Below are positions 20,468 through 28,709 of a DNA stretch of 32,086 nt, piece after piece. Made by a program: the position numbers and the translations under genes. How positions within the stretch are numbered: the stretch's first letter is position 1; every line of letters begins with the position of its first letter. Source of the stretch: a virus. The notes beneath the pieces were generated by a model. That model did no database searches and had not been told where the DNA came from. It saw nothing but the letters and a program-made list of their open reading frames with translations. Location of the stretch: IMG/VR virus record IMGVR_UViG_3300020420_000042, positions 1 through 32,086 of that record; one strand, 5' to 3'.

Positions 20468-22666
20468 ATGGCAGATAAAAGAGGCGACCAATCAGGTTTA
20501 GAGTCTATAGTTTTTAACACGGATACTATTGCAGATAATGCTGCGGGGGAACGAATGAATGAAGTAGTGGGTCCCGATGTTATGGGTCCACAAGTAAATC
20601 CTATGGAGGCTATAAAAAATGCTAGAGATGACGTTAAGAGAGATATTGTTAACAATATTGAAGTGGTTCAAGAATATAATAGATTATCTGATGCAGATGA
20701 TCCAGAGTCTGGCAAACCAGATATGGGATCTGTTAGGGATCGTATGGAAGTGGTTAGAGCAGAAATCCAACGAGGCTTGGATGCAGTTGCTAGAGCTTTG
20801 GACAACTCTGAAAATGCGGCTCAAAACTTGGATGAAGAAACGGAAAAGAAATTAGTAGACTTCGTTCATTCACACTTTGATTTAAGTTATGATCGTATAT
20901 CTAAAAGATATGATTATTGGTCTGATGCGGAGGTTACCCATGACATATATGTACCAAGTAGGGTGGTAGATAATGCTAGAGCTTCTCGAAATACTTCCTC
21001 AAGTGGCACTAGTAGCACTGGCACTCGCAACTCTAAGAGATATAGGTTAATAGATCAGATAAAGACTCCATACAGTAGATCCATATCTGATACTATTTGT
21101 ACTTACAATTTAGCTATCTTTGGTGGAGCACCACCTTTTAGGATTGAAAGAACTAGTATGGAATCCGATAGAAGAGCCGCTAGACTTTTAGAACGAAGAC
21201 TACATCACAACATGAGAAAAGTAGGATATGAGCAAAAGCTCTATCAAATTTTTTTAGACAATAACAGATATGGCATGGCTCCTGTAGCTAACTTCTATGG
21301 AAAAGATGGTAATACTCCAGTTAATATTGATCCGTGGGCATACTTCCCTGACCCAAGAGTTACTGCTCAAAATAGACATGAGGCAGACTTTGTAGGTTAT
21401 AGAACTTGGGCAAGTTTAACTGCTTTGTATAGAAGAGGTCATTATCAAAATTTAGATAGAATAGAAAATCATAGACCGAATGTATCTTGGAGTTCCAATC
21501 AATTTTTAAAAGATACTATAAGAGATCAGAGTGTAGATCAGACTTTGCAAGGTGCTTACGGTAGTAGTTATAAGAGTTTTGGTTTAGGACATGCACATGT
21601 TCTTAACACTCTTTATGCATTTATGGACCCACAGAGTTTAGGAATTGCGGCACCTTTTGGACTTTACCGTATTGTAGTTGCAGATGAGAAAGTCGTTATT
21701 CAGTTTGATCCCTCTCCATATCCACATCAAGATATACCTCTCATTCATGGAGAGGGACAATATGATGCACATAAAACTTTTTCATCTTCTCTGTATGATT
21801 TGATGATGCCTTTACAAAGATATCAAGATTGGTTACTTCGTACTAGAGTGGAGAATGTTCAGAGTATTGTACAGAACAGATTAGTAGTAGATCCAAATAG
21901 AGTTAACATAAGAGACATACTAGATCCAAATGCGGCTAGACTTGTCCGAACTCTTCCAGGTGCTAATCCATCAGATGCAATTTTACCTTTGACTGTCCCT
22001 GATGCAACTCGAAATTATTTTAGTGATTTAGATACAACAGGACAATTGATGCAGAGACTTGCAGCAGCTAGTGACACTGCTCAAGGTATACAATCTGAGA
22101 CACAGCGAACAGCTACAGAAATAGCTAGACTTACTTCTCTTGGTCAACAGAGATTAGGTATGCAAGCTCGATTACTTTCTTCTACTACTATCAGACCTCT
22201 AGTTAGACAAATGATAGCTAACTTACAATTTTTTGAAGTAGATGGTGGTATAGTTAGTTTACCTGAAGAGATATCCGCAGATAATCCTGATGGGGATGTC
22301 AAGTATAGTAGATCAGAGATCATGGGAGATTTTGATTATGTTGTAGTTGATGGTACATTACCTACTTCTCCAGAAGAAAACTCTGAGAATATCACGAAAG
22401 CTATTAGAACTTTAGCTGAAACTGGTATGGGACAATCTTGGGATATGGATAAGTTTGTAGAAAGATTAATTGAAAGTTTTGGTTTTGAGGATGTGGAAAA
22501 TTGGAAAAAGAGTCCTAGTGAGGTGGTTCCTGATGAACAAATACAACAGCAATTACAGGCAGGGAACATCTTGCCTATGTCACAGGCGGTACAGGAAGTT
22601 GGTCAATCCCCAGAAATGGGTCCAGAACAAATGTCGGGCATGGCGAATCAAGCACCCATCAGTTAA
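20468..22666 (+). CDS. Portal protein
   Basis: A 732-residue portal that forms the ring for DNA entry and tail attachment; the length is typical of podovirus portals. The N-terminal ~170 residues are acidic and helical. The middle has the portal wing and crown pattern (NNRYGMAPVANFYGKDGN, WAYFPDPRVT). The long helical segment QLMQRLAAASDTAQGIQSETQRTATEIARLTSLGQ matches the stem/channel region, followed by RPLVRQMIANLQFF. A Gln/Met-rich tail ends the protein. Position directly between terminase and scaffold/capsid supports the call. Confidence 0.9.
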   Translation: MADKRGDQSGLESIVFNTDTIADNAAGERMNEVVGPDVMGPQVNPMEAIKNARDDVKRDIVNNIEVVQEYNRLSDADDPESGKPDMGSVRDRMEVVRAEIQRGLDAVARALDNSENAAQNLDEETEKKLVDFVHSHFDLSYDRISKRYDYWSDAEVTHDIYVPSRVVDNARASRNTSSSGTSSTGTRNSKRYRLIDQIKTPYSRSISDTICTYNLAIFGGAPPFRIERTSMESDRRAARLLERRLHHNMRKVGYEQKLYQIFLDNNRYGMAPVANFYGKDGNTPVNIDPWAYFPDPRVTAQNRHEADFVGYRTWASLTALYRRGHYQNLDRIENHRPNVSWSSNQFLKDTIRDQSVDQTLQGAYGSSYKSFGLGHAHVLNTLYAFMDPQSLGIAAPFGLYRIVVADEKVVIQFDPSPYPHQDIPLIHGEGQYDAHKTFSSSLYDLMMPLQRYQDWLLRTRVENVQSIVQNRLVVDPNRVNIRDILDPNAARLVRTLPGANPSDAILPLTVPDATRNYFSDLDTTGQLMQRLAAASDTAQGIQSETQRTATEIARLTSLGQQRLGMQARLLSSTTIRPLVRQMIANLQFFEVDGGIVSLPEEISADNPDGDVKYSRSEIMGDFDYVVVDGTLPTSPEENSENITKAIRTLAETGMGQSWDMDKFVERLIESFGFEDVENWKKSPSEVVPDEQIQQQLQAGNILPMSQAVQEVGQSPEMGPEQMSGMANQAPIS

Positions 22667-22693
22667 TTCGGATGATTTACACGAGGAGTCTGT

Positions 22694-22972
22694 GTGGCTA
22701 AAAAATTAAAAAGTACTGAACTGTCTAAAGGACTAGAAAAATTAAAAGACAATTACTTTTGGCAACAGTATCAAGAAAGAATTCTGACAGAATTTAATAG
22801 GGTGGAAACCGCATTGATAAGTAATGCTACTGCAAATGCAGATCAATTACGAGTTTGTGCGGCTTTAATGTCGGCATTCCGCACTGTGCTTGATTTACCT
22901 ACTAAAATGGTAGGGGATGCTCAAGCGGAAGAGGAAATAGAAAGGCTTAACAATGGCGATCAATCCGAGTGA
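22694..22972 (+). CDS. Hypothetical head-region protein
   Basis: A 92-residue mostly helical protein starting at GTG 22694 with GAGGAG upstream (V-A-K-K-L-K-S-T). It has helices LEKLKDNYFWQQYQERILTEFN and ADQLRVCAALMSAFRTVLDLP and an acidic end. It overlaps the scaffold gene by 20 bases. Small helical proteins here are common in podovirus head clusters; function unknown. Confidence 0.75.
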   Translation: MAKKLKSTELSKGLEKLKDNYFWQQYQERILTEFNRVETALISNATANADQLRVCAALMSAFRTVLDLPTKMVGDAQAEEEIERLNNGDQSE

Positions 22973-24089
22973 AGCAGAAGTAACTGCTCAAAAAAACCCA
23001 GGATCTGGGGCAATAACAGATCCAAATCAAGCTGTAAACCCACCTGAGAATGCACCTGTGCCACCTACAGATGCAGAAGCTAATCCAGATAAATCGGGTT
23101 TTGATGCGGCATCAAGATTAAAAACAAATGATAGGATGCCCGCAGACTTTGACTTTGAGGTAACTAATGACCCTGATCCACGAGGTGATGCAGAAGTTGG
23201 TGATGCAAATGCTCAAGATATACCAACCGCTGAAGCAGATCCTATATCTAGGACTATTACAATTAAATATCGTGGAGAAGAAGAGGCTATTCCAGAAGAG
23301 AAAGCTATAACTATGCTTCAACAGTTTAAATCTGTTGAAAGTAAGTATGGTCCTTTGATGGAGCTATCACGAAGAATAAGTGAACAGACAGGTGTAACAG
23401 ATCCAAATCAACTAGCTAATATGATTGGGCAGAGTATGTTAAATGCTATGAATCAATCTAAGGATGCTAAAGCAGTGGAAACAAAAGATACTCCAAAGGA
23501 GTTGACAAATGATCCAAGAGTTCTTGCCAAAAATGTAATGTCTGATGAGGATGCATCCTCTAGAGCAAAATCATTTTTTGAAGAAAATGGGTTACAACCA
23601 ACTGATGATGCATTTATGGCTATGCAGAATATGTTTAAGTATTCTAAAGCTGTTGAAGAAGCTGCAACTATATTACCTACTCTTATGGAAGATGTGAATA
23701 ATTTTAAAGCACAACAACAATTAAGTGCGACTAGAGCAAATCAAACTCTCGTAGATTCACAAGCAGCAGCAACTGCTCAAGAGTTAGGTATTGACACAGA
23801 AGCTGACTTTAATGATTTTATATCTTGGGTAGAGATGCAAGATAAAACTTTTGGTAATTATAAAGCTGCAATTGGCAATAATCCCGCAGCAATGGATAAA
23901 GCCATAAGAGATTATCATGCTATCACAACAGGTAATAAGAGTGTGGCTGAACAGACTGCTATGAAAATGAATGTAGAGAAAAATATATCTCGTGCAGGTG
24001 GTGAAACTGTAGCTTCAAGAGGGTCAGATGTACCTACGGGTAAAGCTCCTCAAAAAGATTTCAGTTCACAAATGTTAGATCTATTATAA
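22953..24089 (+). CDS. Probable capsid scaffolding protein
   Basis: A 378-residue acidic, Ala/Gln/Asn-rich, largely helical protein directly before the major capsid gene, the usual scaffold position. The first ~110 residues are Pro/Asp/Ala-rich and disordered. The middle has helices (EEAIPEEKAITMLQQFKSVESKYG, DPNQLANMIGQSMLNAMNQ), and the C-terminus is charged (APQKDFSSQMLDLL), as needed to bind coat protein. AAAGG lies seven bases before the ATG. A protease fusion is not seen. A strong hairpin at 24097-24138 separates it from the capsid gene. Confidence 0.8.
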   Translation: MAINPSEAEVTAQKNPGSGAITDPNQAVNPPENAPVPPTDAEANPDKSGFDAASRLKTNDRMPADFDFEVTNDPDPRGDAEVGDANAQDIPTAEADPISRTITIKYRGEEEAIPEEKAITMLQQFKSVESKYGPLMELSRRISEQTGVTDPNQLANMIGQSMLNAMNQSKDAKAVETKDTPKELTNDPRVLAKNVMSDEDASSRAKSFFEENGLQPTDDAFMAMQNMFKYSKAVEEAATILPTLMEDVNNFKAQQQLSATRANQTLVDSQAAATAQELGIDTEADFNDFISWVEMQDKTFGNYKAAIGNNPAAMDKAIRDYHAITTGNKSVAEQTAMKMNVEKNISRAGGETVASRGSDVPTGKAPQKDFSSQMLDLL

Positions 24090-24096
24090 AAAATTA

Positions 24097-24138
24097 ATCA
24101 GACATAGACAATATAGTTGATTTCTGTCTGTGTCTGAT
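24097..24138 (+). terminator. 14-bp hairpin between scaffold and capsid genes
   Basis: ATCAGACATAGACA (24097-24110) pairs with 24125-24138 over 14 positions with a single T-G wobble and a 14-base loop, followed by GTATTTTAAAT. It is probably a partial terminator or RNA processing/stability element that sets capsid mRNA apart from scaffold mRNA. The remaining 150 bases of capsid leader hold no ribozyme consensus. Confidence 0.65.
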
Positions 24139-24286
24139 GTATTTTAAATATGTCTAATTATGAATGCCTACCAGACGGAGGTATATAAACTAAAGACCAA
24201 ACGGGAAACTAAGTTTATTTACAGAAACCAGAGGAGCAGTCGAACAGACGAACTATATTTAACTCTAACCTAATGAGGTGATTATT

Positions 24287-25465
24287 ATGACTACTCTTGG
24301 TATGAGGGGCACAGGCTCATTTGCAGCCGATCATCGCCCTGAAAACTATAGAGAGAAGTACCTAATGTTAGAGCCGAATGGTTCGGCTCCGCTGACGGCT
24401 ATTCTCTCAATGCTTCCATCGGAAGCAACAGATGATCCAGAATTCCATAATTTTAGGAAGGATCTACCTAGCTTTACCTTTACTCACTCAGGTGCAGTAT
24501 CAGGTACTTCAGCTACAACTTTAACCGCAACTGCTGCCGCAGATGCTGCATTTTTTCGTATCGGTATGTTAATTAGAAACTTCAGAACTGGTGAAGTTGC
24601 TAAGATTACTGCCACACCAACTTCTACAACTTTTACAGTGACAAGAGGTATTGGTAACGGTGGAACAGGTGTAGCTATCAATGCTAACGATACATGGTTT
24701 ATGGTTGGAAATGGTAATGCTGAAGGTGGTGACACACCAACAGCAGTAAGTTACGATGCATCAAGCACCGAGAACTTTTGCCAAATTTTCAGAACACCAT
24801 ACTCAATCACAAGAACTGCTATGCATACTAACTTCAGAACTGGAGATCAGTATTTAGAGAAGTCTCGTGATGCTTTAAAAGAGCACATGGTCGGAATGGA
24901 AAGAGCAATGTTGTTCGGTAAAAAGGACATCGTAGCAGGTTCCGCAGGTATGCCAGAAAGATATACTGACGGTATCTTCAACTCTATTACTACTAACGTA
25001 GAAGATGCTTCAGCTAATACTAACACTAACCGTTTAACAGAAGCTGAATTTGATACTTTCTTAGCAGAAAAAGCATTTGCTTTTGGTTCATCTGAAAAGT
25101 TAATGTTATGTGGATGGAAAGTTGCAGAGCACTTACAGACACTAGCTAAGTCAAGATATCAAATTAACAGCACTGGAACTGGTGATTCATACGGTGTTAA
25201 CTTTACTACCTACAATACTTTTGCAGGTACTTTACAAGTTAAAACACACCCAATGTTCAGACAGATCCCAGGTGCTCAGTTTGATGCAATTATCTTAGAT
25301 ACTAAGGATTTAAGATACAGATACGTTGATGATACTCAACTATTAAAAGATCGTCAGGGTAACGGTGTTGACGGTGTCACAGATGAATATCTAACAGAAG
25401 CAGGTTTAGAAATTCTTCAAGAAAAGACACATGCGGTCATCACTTCTTGGCAGACATTAACATAG
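24287..25465 (+). CDS. Major capsid protein
   Basis: A 392-residue coat protein, the main subunit of the icosahedral head. The ATG at 24287 has GAGGTGA five bases upstream; the earlier in-frame GTG is part of that ribosome site. The region TFTHSGAVSGTSATTLTATAAAD through DTWFMVGNG is a Thr/Ala-rich beta insertion, probably a surface domain in the HK97-like fold, and FCQIFRTPYSITRTAMHTNF with KEHMVGMERAMLFGKKD looks like the long-helix (spine) area. It has its own leader, a good ribosome site and a terminator downstream, all fitting high expression. The fold is inferred from position and size. Confidence 0.88.
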   Translation: MTTLGMRGTGSFAADHRPENYREKYLMLEPNGSAPLTAILSMLPSEATDDPEFHNFRKDLPSFTFTHSGAVSGTSATTLTATAAADAAFFRIGMLIRNFRTGEVAKITATPTSTTFTVTRGIGNGGTGVAINANDTWFMVGNGNAEGGDTPTAVSYDASSTENFCQIFRTPYSITRTAMHTNFRTGDQYLEKSRDALKEHMVGMERAMLFGKKDIVAGSAGMPERYTDGIFNSITTNVEDASANTNTNRLTEAEFDTFLAEKAFAFGSSEKLMLCGWKVAEHLQTLAKSRYQINSTGTGDSYGVNFTTYNTFAGTLQVKTHPMFRQIPGAQFDAIILDTKDLRYRYVDDTQLLKDRQGNGVDGVTDEYLTEAGLEILQEKTHAVITSWQTLT

Positions 25466-25479
25466 AATTGTCTATGTAT

Positions 25480-25510
25480 AAGAGAACCATCTTTTATGGT
25501 GGTTCTCTTT
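25480..25510 (+). terminator. Intrinsic terminator after major capsid gene
   Basis: AAGAGAACCA (25480-25489) pairs exactly with TGGTTCTCTT (25500-25509) over 10 bp with a 10-base loop; the stem ends in a short T-run. Placed 15 bases after the capsid stop, it probably limits read-through into connector genes. Confidence 0.75.
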
Positions 25511-25529
25511 AAACTTAAAGGAGATAAGA

Positions 25530-25964
25530 TTGACATCTAAAAAAACAATTAAATTTTTTGCTAAAAGACCTAACATGGAAATATCCATAGATGGAAAAGT
25601 ATACCCGTTTCATGGAGGAGAATTAGAGGTTGATTTAAAATTAGCCGAACAAGTAAAAAAACATCACTTGTATAAGAAGTCTCATATTTTTTGTGATGAT
25701 GATGCTATTGTTGTAAACGGCAAAGTTGAAGCTATTAAAGATAACCCTCGTATGCAGGATCTTTCCTCTAAGGTAAAAAAGAATAAAGAATTAAGTATAT
25801 TTTCTTTTCCTGCTAGAACAAGTGTTATTGTTGATGCAGGTCCTTATAAGATACAATTTGAAGATGGTAAGGCTGCTGTAGGTAAAAAAGAAGCAGATTC
25901 TTTAAGAAAGCATGTCTTTTTCAGACATGGAAAGATTGTAGAACTAGAGGTAAGTAATGGTTAG
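25530..25964 (+). CDS. Hypothetical head or connector protein
   Basis: A 144-residue protein starting at TTG 25530 with AAAGGAGA upstream, so a TTG start is well supported; the next in-frame ATG would remove the first 15 residues. It is lysine-rich with two similar strand-rich parts (MEISIDGKVYPFHGGELEVD and SVIVDAGPYKIQFEDGKAAV), hinting at an internal duplication of a small beta domain. It overlaps the connector gene by eight bases. Decoration or head-completion roles are possible; family not recognised. Confidence 0.78.
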   Translation: MTSKKTIKFFAKRPNMEISIDGKVYPFHGGELEVDLKLAEQVKKHHLYKKSHIFCDDDAIVVNGKVEAIKDNPRMQDLSSKVKKNKELSIFSFPARTSVIVDAGPYKIQFEDGKAAVGKKEADSLRKHVFFRHGKIVELEVSNG

Positions 25965-26628
25965 TTATAATTCAGGTGGATCTGGCACAGGTCAATTCTC
26001 TACATTATCAGAACTAATTGATGATGCATTAAGGGAAATGGGTGAAGCTAGTCCAACTGTTTTAAAAAATTTAGAAAGCGAAAGATTTTTAAATTATGCT
26101 AATCGAGTTGTTGCAGACATAAACAGACATCCCTCTTTTTTAGATGTTCTTGATAATACATATGATGATCAAACTGGTTCTATAACTAGTGGTAGTAATG
26201 AACTAGTTATATCATCTGGCACGGTTACTTTTAATACTTACACACCTGTTAAAATAGCAGGAGCAGGTTTTGGTGGATCTGATTTATATAGTTTTATACT
26301 TGGAGCAAAAACCGTGAGCGGAAGCACCGTAGCAGGTACTTACAATATAGGAGATTCAGCAGATACTACTGTTACAAATGTTGCTGTTACCAATCCATAT
26401 AAAGTAAGAATTAAAAGATATACTGCGATAACTGACATTAGAGCAGTCGATGATGAAGTTTTAATAGAAGGTCTTAAAAGTTACTACACCATAGATGATA
26501 CTGACACAAATAATACAGGTTTGATTAGTTTACGGAGTGGTATCTATACGAACACTCTTAACAATTGGATTGGTTCACTAACAAATATTCAGGGAGCACT
26601 TACAGTTGAAATTAATGAGTATACCTAA
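25957..26628 (+). CDS. Head-tail adaptor / tail tubular protein A-like
   Basis: A 223-residue protein with the layout of podovirus adaptor proteins (T7 gp11, P22 gp4-like). An N-terminal helical bundle (LSELIDDALREMGEASPTVLKNLESERFLNYANRVVADINRHP) is followed by a large beta-rich insert. It sits between the capsid group and a tail-tube/stabilisation protein. The stop overlaps the next ATG as TAATG. The assignment rests on helical pattern and synteny; no single catalytic motif exists to test it. Confidence 0.72.
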   Translation: MVSYNSGGSGTGQFSTLSELIDDALREMGEASPTVLKNLESERFLNYANRVVADINRHPSFLDVLDNTYDDQTGSITSGSNELVISSGTVTFNTYTPVKIAGAGFGGSDLYSFILGAKTVSGSTVAGTYNIGDSADTTVTNVAVTNPYKVRIKRYTAITDIRAVDDEVLIEGLKSYYTIDDTDTNNTGLISLRSGIYTNTLNNWIGSLTNIQGALTVEINEYT

Positions 26629-28256
26629 TGGCTCGAAAGCTCTTTTCATATAATAGATTCCTTGGACTAGATACTGTTACTAGTCCTTCAAATATGTCTG
26701 AAAGATTTTTAGCGGAGTTGGATGGTGCTTATATAGATTTTAGAGGACAGATTATTAAAGGTCCTGGTTTTTCACATCAATCTTTTACGGACTATGCAAC
26801 TAATGTTACATCACAGGATAACACGGACACACATTATAATATAAAACATTATGGACCTGATGATTATGTTAGGTATACTTATCAAACATCACCAGAGGTA
26901 GTTAATATTACTAATAAAGCAGGAACAGGTGTATCATCCGCTTTTGCTTCAGCAGGTGGTGTTCCAATAACACCTATATCTTTAGTTAACTTTGATCAAA
27001 AACAATTTGCTTTTATGGCAGGTCATGAGCCTTATCTTTACGATGGAACTGCATTTACAATTGTTAGTAGTTTTGGCACAACAAATTTATCTAGTTTAGC
27101 CTCATACCCAAAAGGTGGACATGCTGTAAATATATTAAATAGATTAGTAGTAGCAGGTATTCCAGGAAGAGAGACAGAAATACATATAAGTGAACAGGAT
27201 AGTTTTCTTAATTGGAGAACTAATACTTCTAGTGGTACTACACCTAATGCAACAGACGGTGCAATTATTGATGTTAAAAATCAGTTTACATCAAAAGATG
27301 TTATAAAAGGTCTTGCTGTATTAGAAGGTGATAAATTAGTTGTTTTTGGACAGAATGAAACCTTAGTTTATTTAGCAGATACAAATATAAATCTATGGGA
27401 AATAGCTAGAGACTTTAGAGTACCTATTGGTTTATTTGGAAGGAACACCGCAATTAATGTTGGAACGGATGTATTCTTTTGTAGCCGTTTTGGTATACAC
27501 AGTTTAAAACGTGCAGCTTCAGGTTTGACACTTGAGACCATGACATTCACAAGAGAGATAGAAGATCAATTTAGAGCTAGTGTTGAAGGTTTCAATACTA
27601 GTTCTCCTTTTAGTGAGCCTCAAGCTGTATGGGATGGTGAGATTGGACAGTATAGAGTATTTTTTCCTTTTCTAACTGGCGGAGGCACTTTAACCAGTAC
27701 ACAATATATATTTACTTATGATCCTGAAGCAGGTCGTTCGGGTCATAAATCCTTTGCTAAACATACTGGAGGTCCATCACTAACTGTTAAAGATACTAAT
27801 ATAATTTGTGCTTCTTTTTATGCAAGAGAAGATAATGGTTTTGATACTAATTCATTGTTAGTAGGAGGTGCAAGAGGTTATGGGTTTGGTAGAGATTCTA
27901 CTGTTGATTCACATATGCATGTAAGAACCCCACTCTTATCACAAGGATCACCAGATACTTTTAAACATTATAAACGTCTGATTATCCGTGCTGTAGGAAC
28001 CGCAGACTTTAATGTTAAAATTTATGATAGTGAGACAAATTTATTACAAACGACAACAGTCAGACCTGAATCAGATGGATTTGGAACTACTACTGGAATT
28101 AGTGGAGATAATACAAGACCAATTGATCTTCCAATACCACATAGATCAAAAAGTATATCAATTGAGTTTGTGTGTACTGGTGTAGGAAATACCAATATTA
28201 GTGGTATAGGTAAATTAAAAATTTTAGACTTTGCTTTGGTAGTGGATACAAAATAG
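26628..28256 (+). CDS. Tail tubular protein B / packaged-DNA stabilisation (gp10-like) protein
   Basis: A 542-residue beta-rich protein, probably the tail nozzle or plug attached below the adaptor. Repeated short beta modules are visible (QKQFAFMAGHEPYLYDGTAF, NILNRLVVAGIPGRETEIH, GLAVLEGDKLVVFGQNETLV, GTDVFFCSRFGIHSLKRA), as in the beta-propeller-like nozzle proteins of podoviruses (P22 gp10, T7 gp12). SEQDSFLNWR is also typical. It is followed after nine bases by the acyltransferase gene. Confidence 0.8.
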   Translation: MARKLFSYNRFLGLDTVTSPSNMSERFLAELDGAYIDFRGQIIKGPGFSHQSFTDYATNVTSQDNTDTHYNIKHYGPDDYVRYTYQTSPEVVNITNKAGTGVSSAFASAGGVPITPISLVNFDQKQFAFMAGHEPYLYDGTAFTIVSSFGTTNLSSLASYPKGGHAVNILNRLVVAGIPGRETEIHISEQDSFLNWRTNTSSGTTPNATDGAIIDVKNQFTSKDVIKGLAVLEGDKLVVFGQNETLVYLADTNINLWEIARDFRVPIGLFGRNTAINVGTDVFFCSRFGIHSLKRAASGLTLETMTFTREIEDQFRASVEGFNTSSPFSEPQAVWDGEIGQYRVFFPFLTGGGTLTSTQYIFTYDPEAGRSGHKSFAKHTGGPSLTVKDTNIICASFYAREDNGFDTNSLLVGGARGYGFGRDSTVDSHMHVRTPLLSQGSPDTFKHYKRLIIRAVGTADFNVKIYDSETNLLQTTTVRPESDGFGTTTGISGDNTRPIDLPIPHRSKSISIEFVCTGVGNTNISGIGKLKILDFALVVDTK

Positions 28257-28265
28257 TGTATATTT

Positions 28266-28709
28266 ATGAGTATGTCTGGTATAATAGTAGAAAATAAAGT
28301 AGACTATAATAGTATTTTAAAGTTATGTCTGTGGTCTGAAGTACACAGACATTGGTTTGTAAAAGAAATAGAAAGGCTTTTTATCAAACCGTTAGAAGAT
28401 GATCATGCTAGATTATTTTATAAGGATGGTAAGATCATTGGATTTGGAAGTTGGGCATTTTTATCCGATGAGGTACAAGATGCATTCAAATCAGGTAGTC
28501 GCAAACTACAGTCTGAAGATTGGAAGAGCGGAAATAATGTCTGGGTAATTGATGCAATCGCACCAAACAAGGAGATTGGTTTTATAGCTAGATGGTTAAG
28601 AAGTTATCTTAGTCCATATTGCCATCAACTTGGAACAGATCGTTGCCACTGGTTAAGACGAAAATCAGATGGTTCGATTAGAAGAATAGGGTTAGCGTTT
28701 GCACAATGA
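28266..28709 (+). CDS. HlyC-like toxin-activating lysine acyltransferase
   Basis: A 147-residue member of the RtxC/HlyC family, which attaches fatty acyl groups from acyl carrier protein to internal lysines of RTX toxins. LWSEVHRHW (S24, H27) matches the catalytic Ser-x-x-His segment. GFGSWAFLSDEV, SEDWKSGNNVWVIDAIAPN (D96) match the conserved core. The His-Asp distance (69 residues) equals that of HlyC (H23, D92). Here it lies among virion genes, overlapping the next gene as ATGA, so its target is likely a virion or host protein rather than a haemolysin. No ribosome site is obvious. Confidence 0.85.
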   Translation: MSMSGIIVENKVDYNSILKLCLWSEVHRHWFVKEIERLFIKPLEDDHARLFYKDGKIIGFGSWAFLSDEVQDAFKSGSRKLQSEDWKSGNNVWVIDAIAPNKEIGFIARWLRSYLSPYCHQLGTDRCHWLRRKSDGSIRRIGLAFAQ

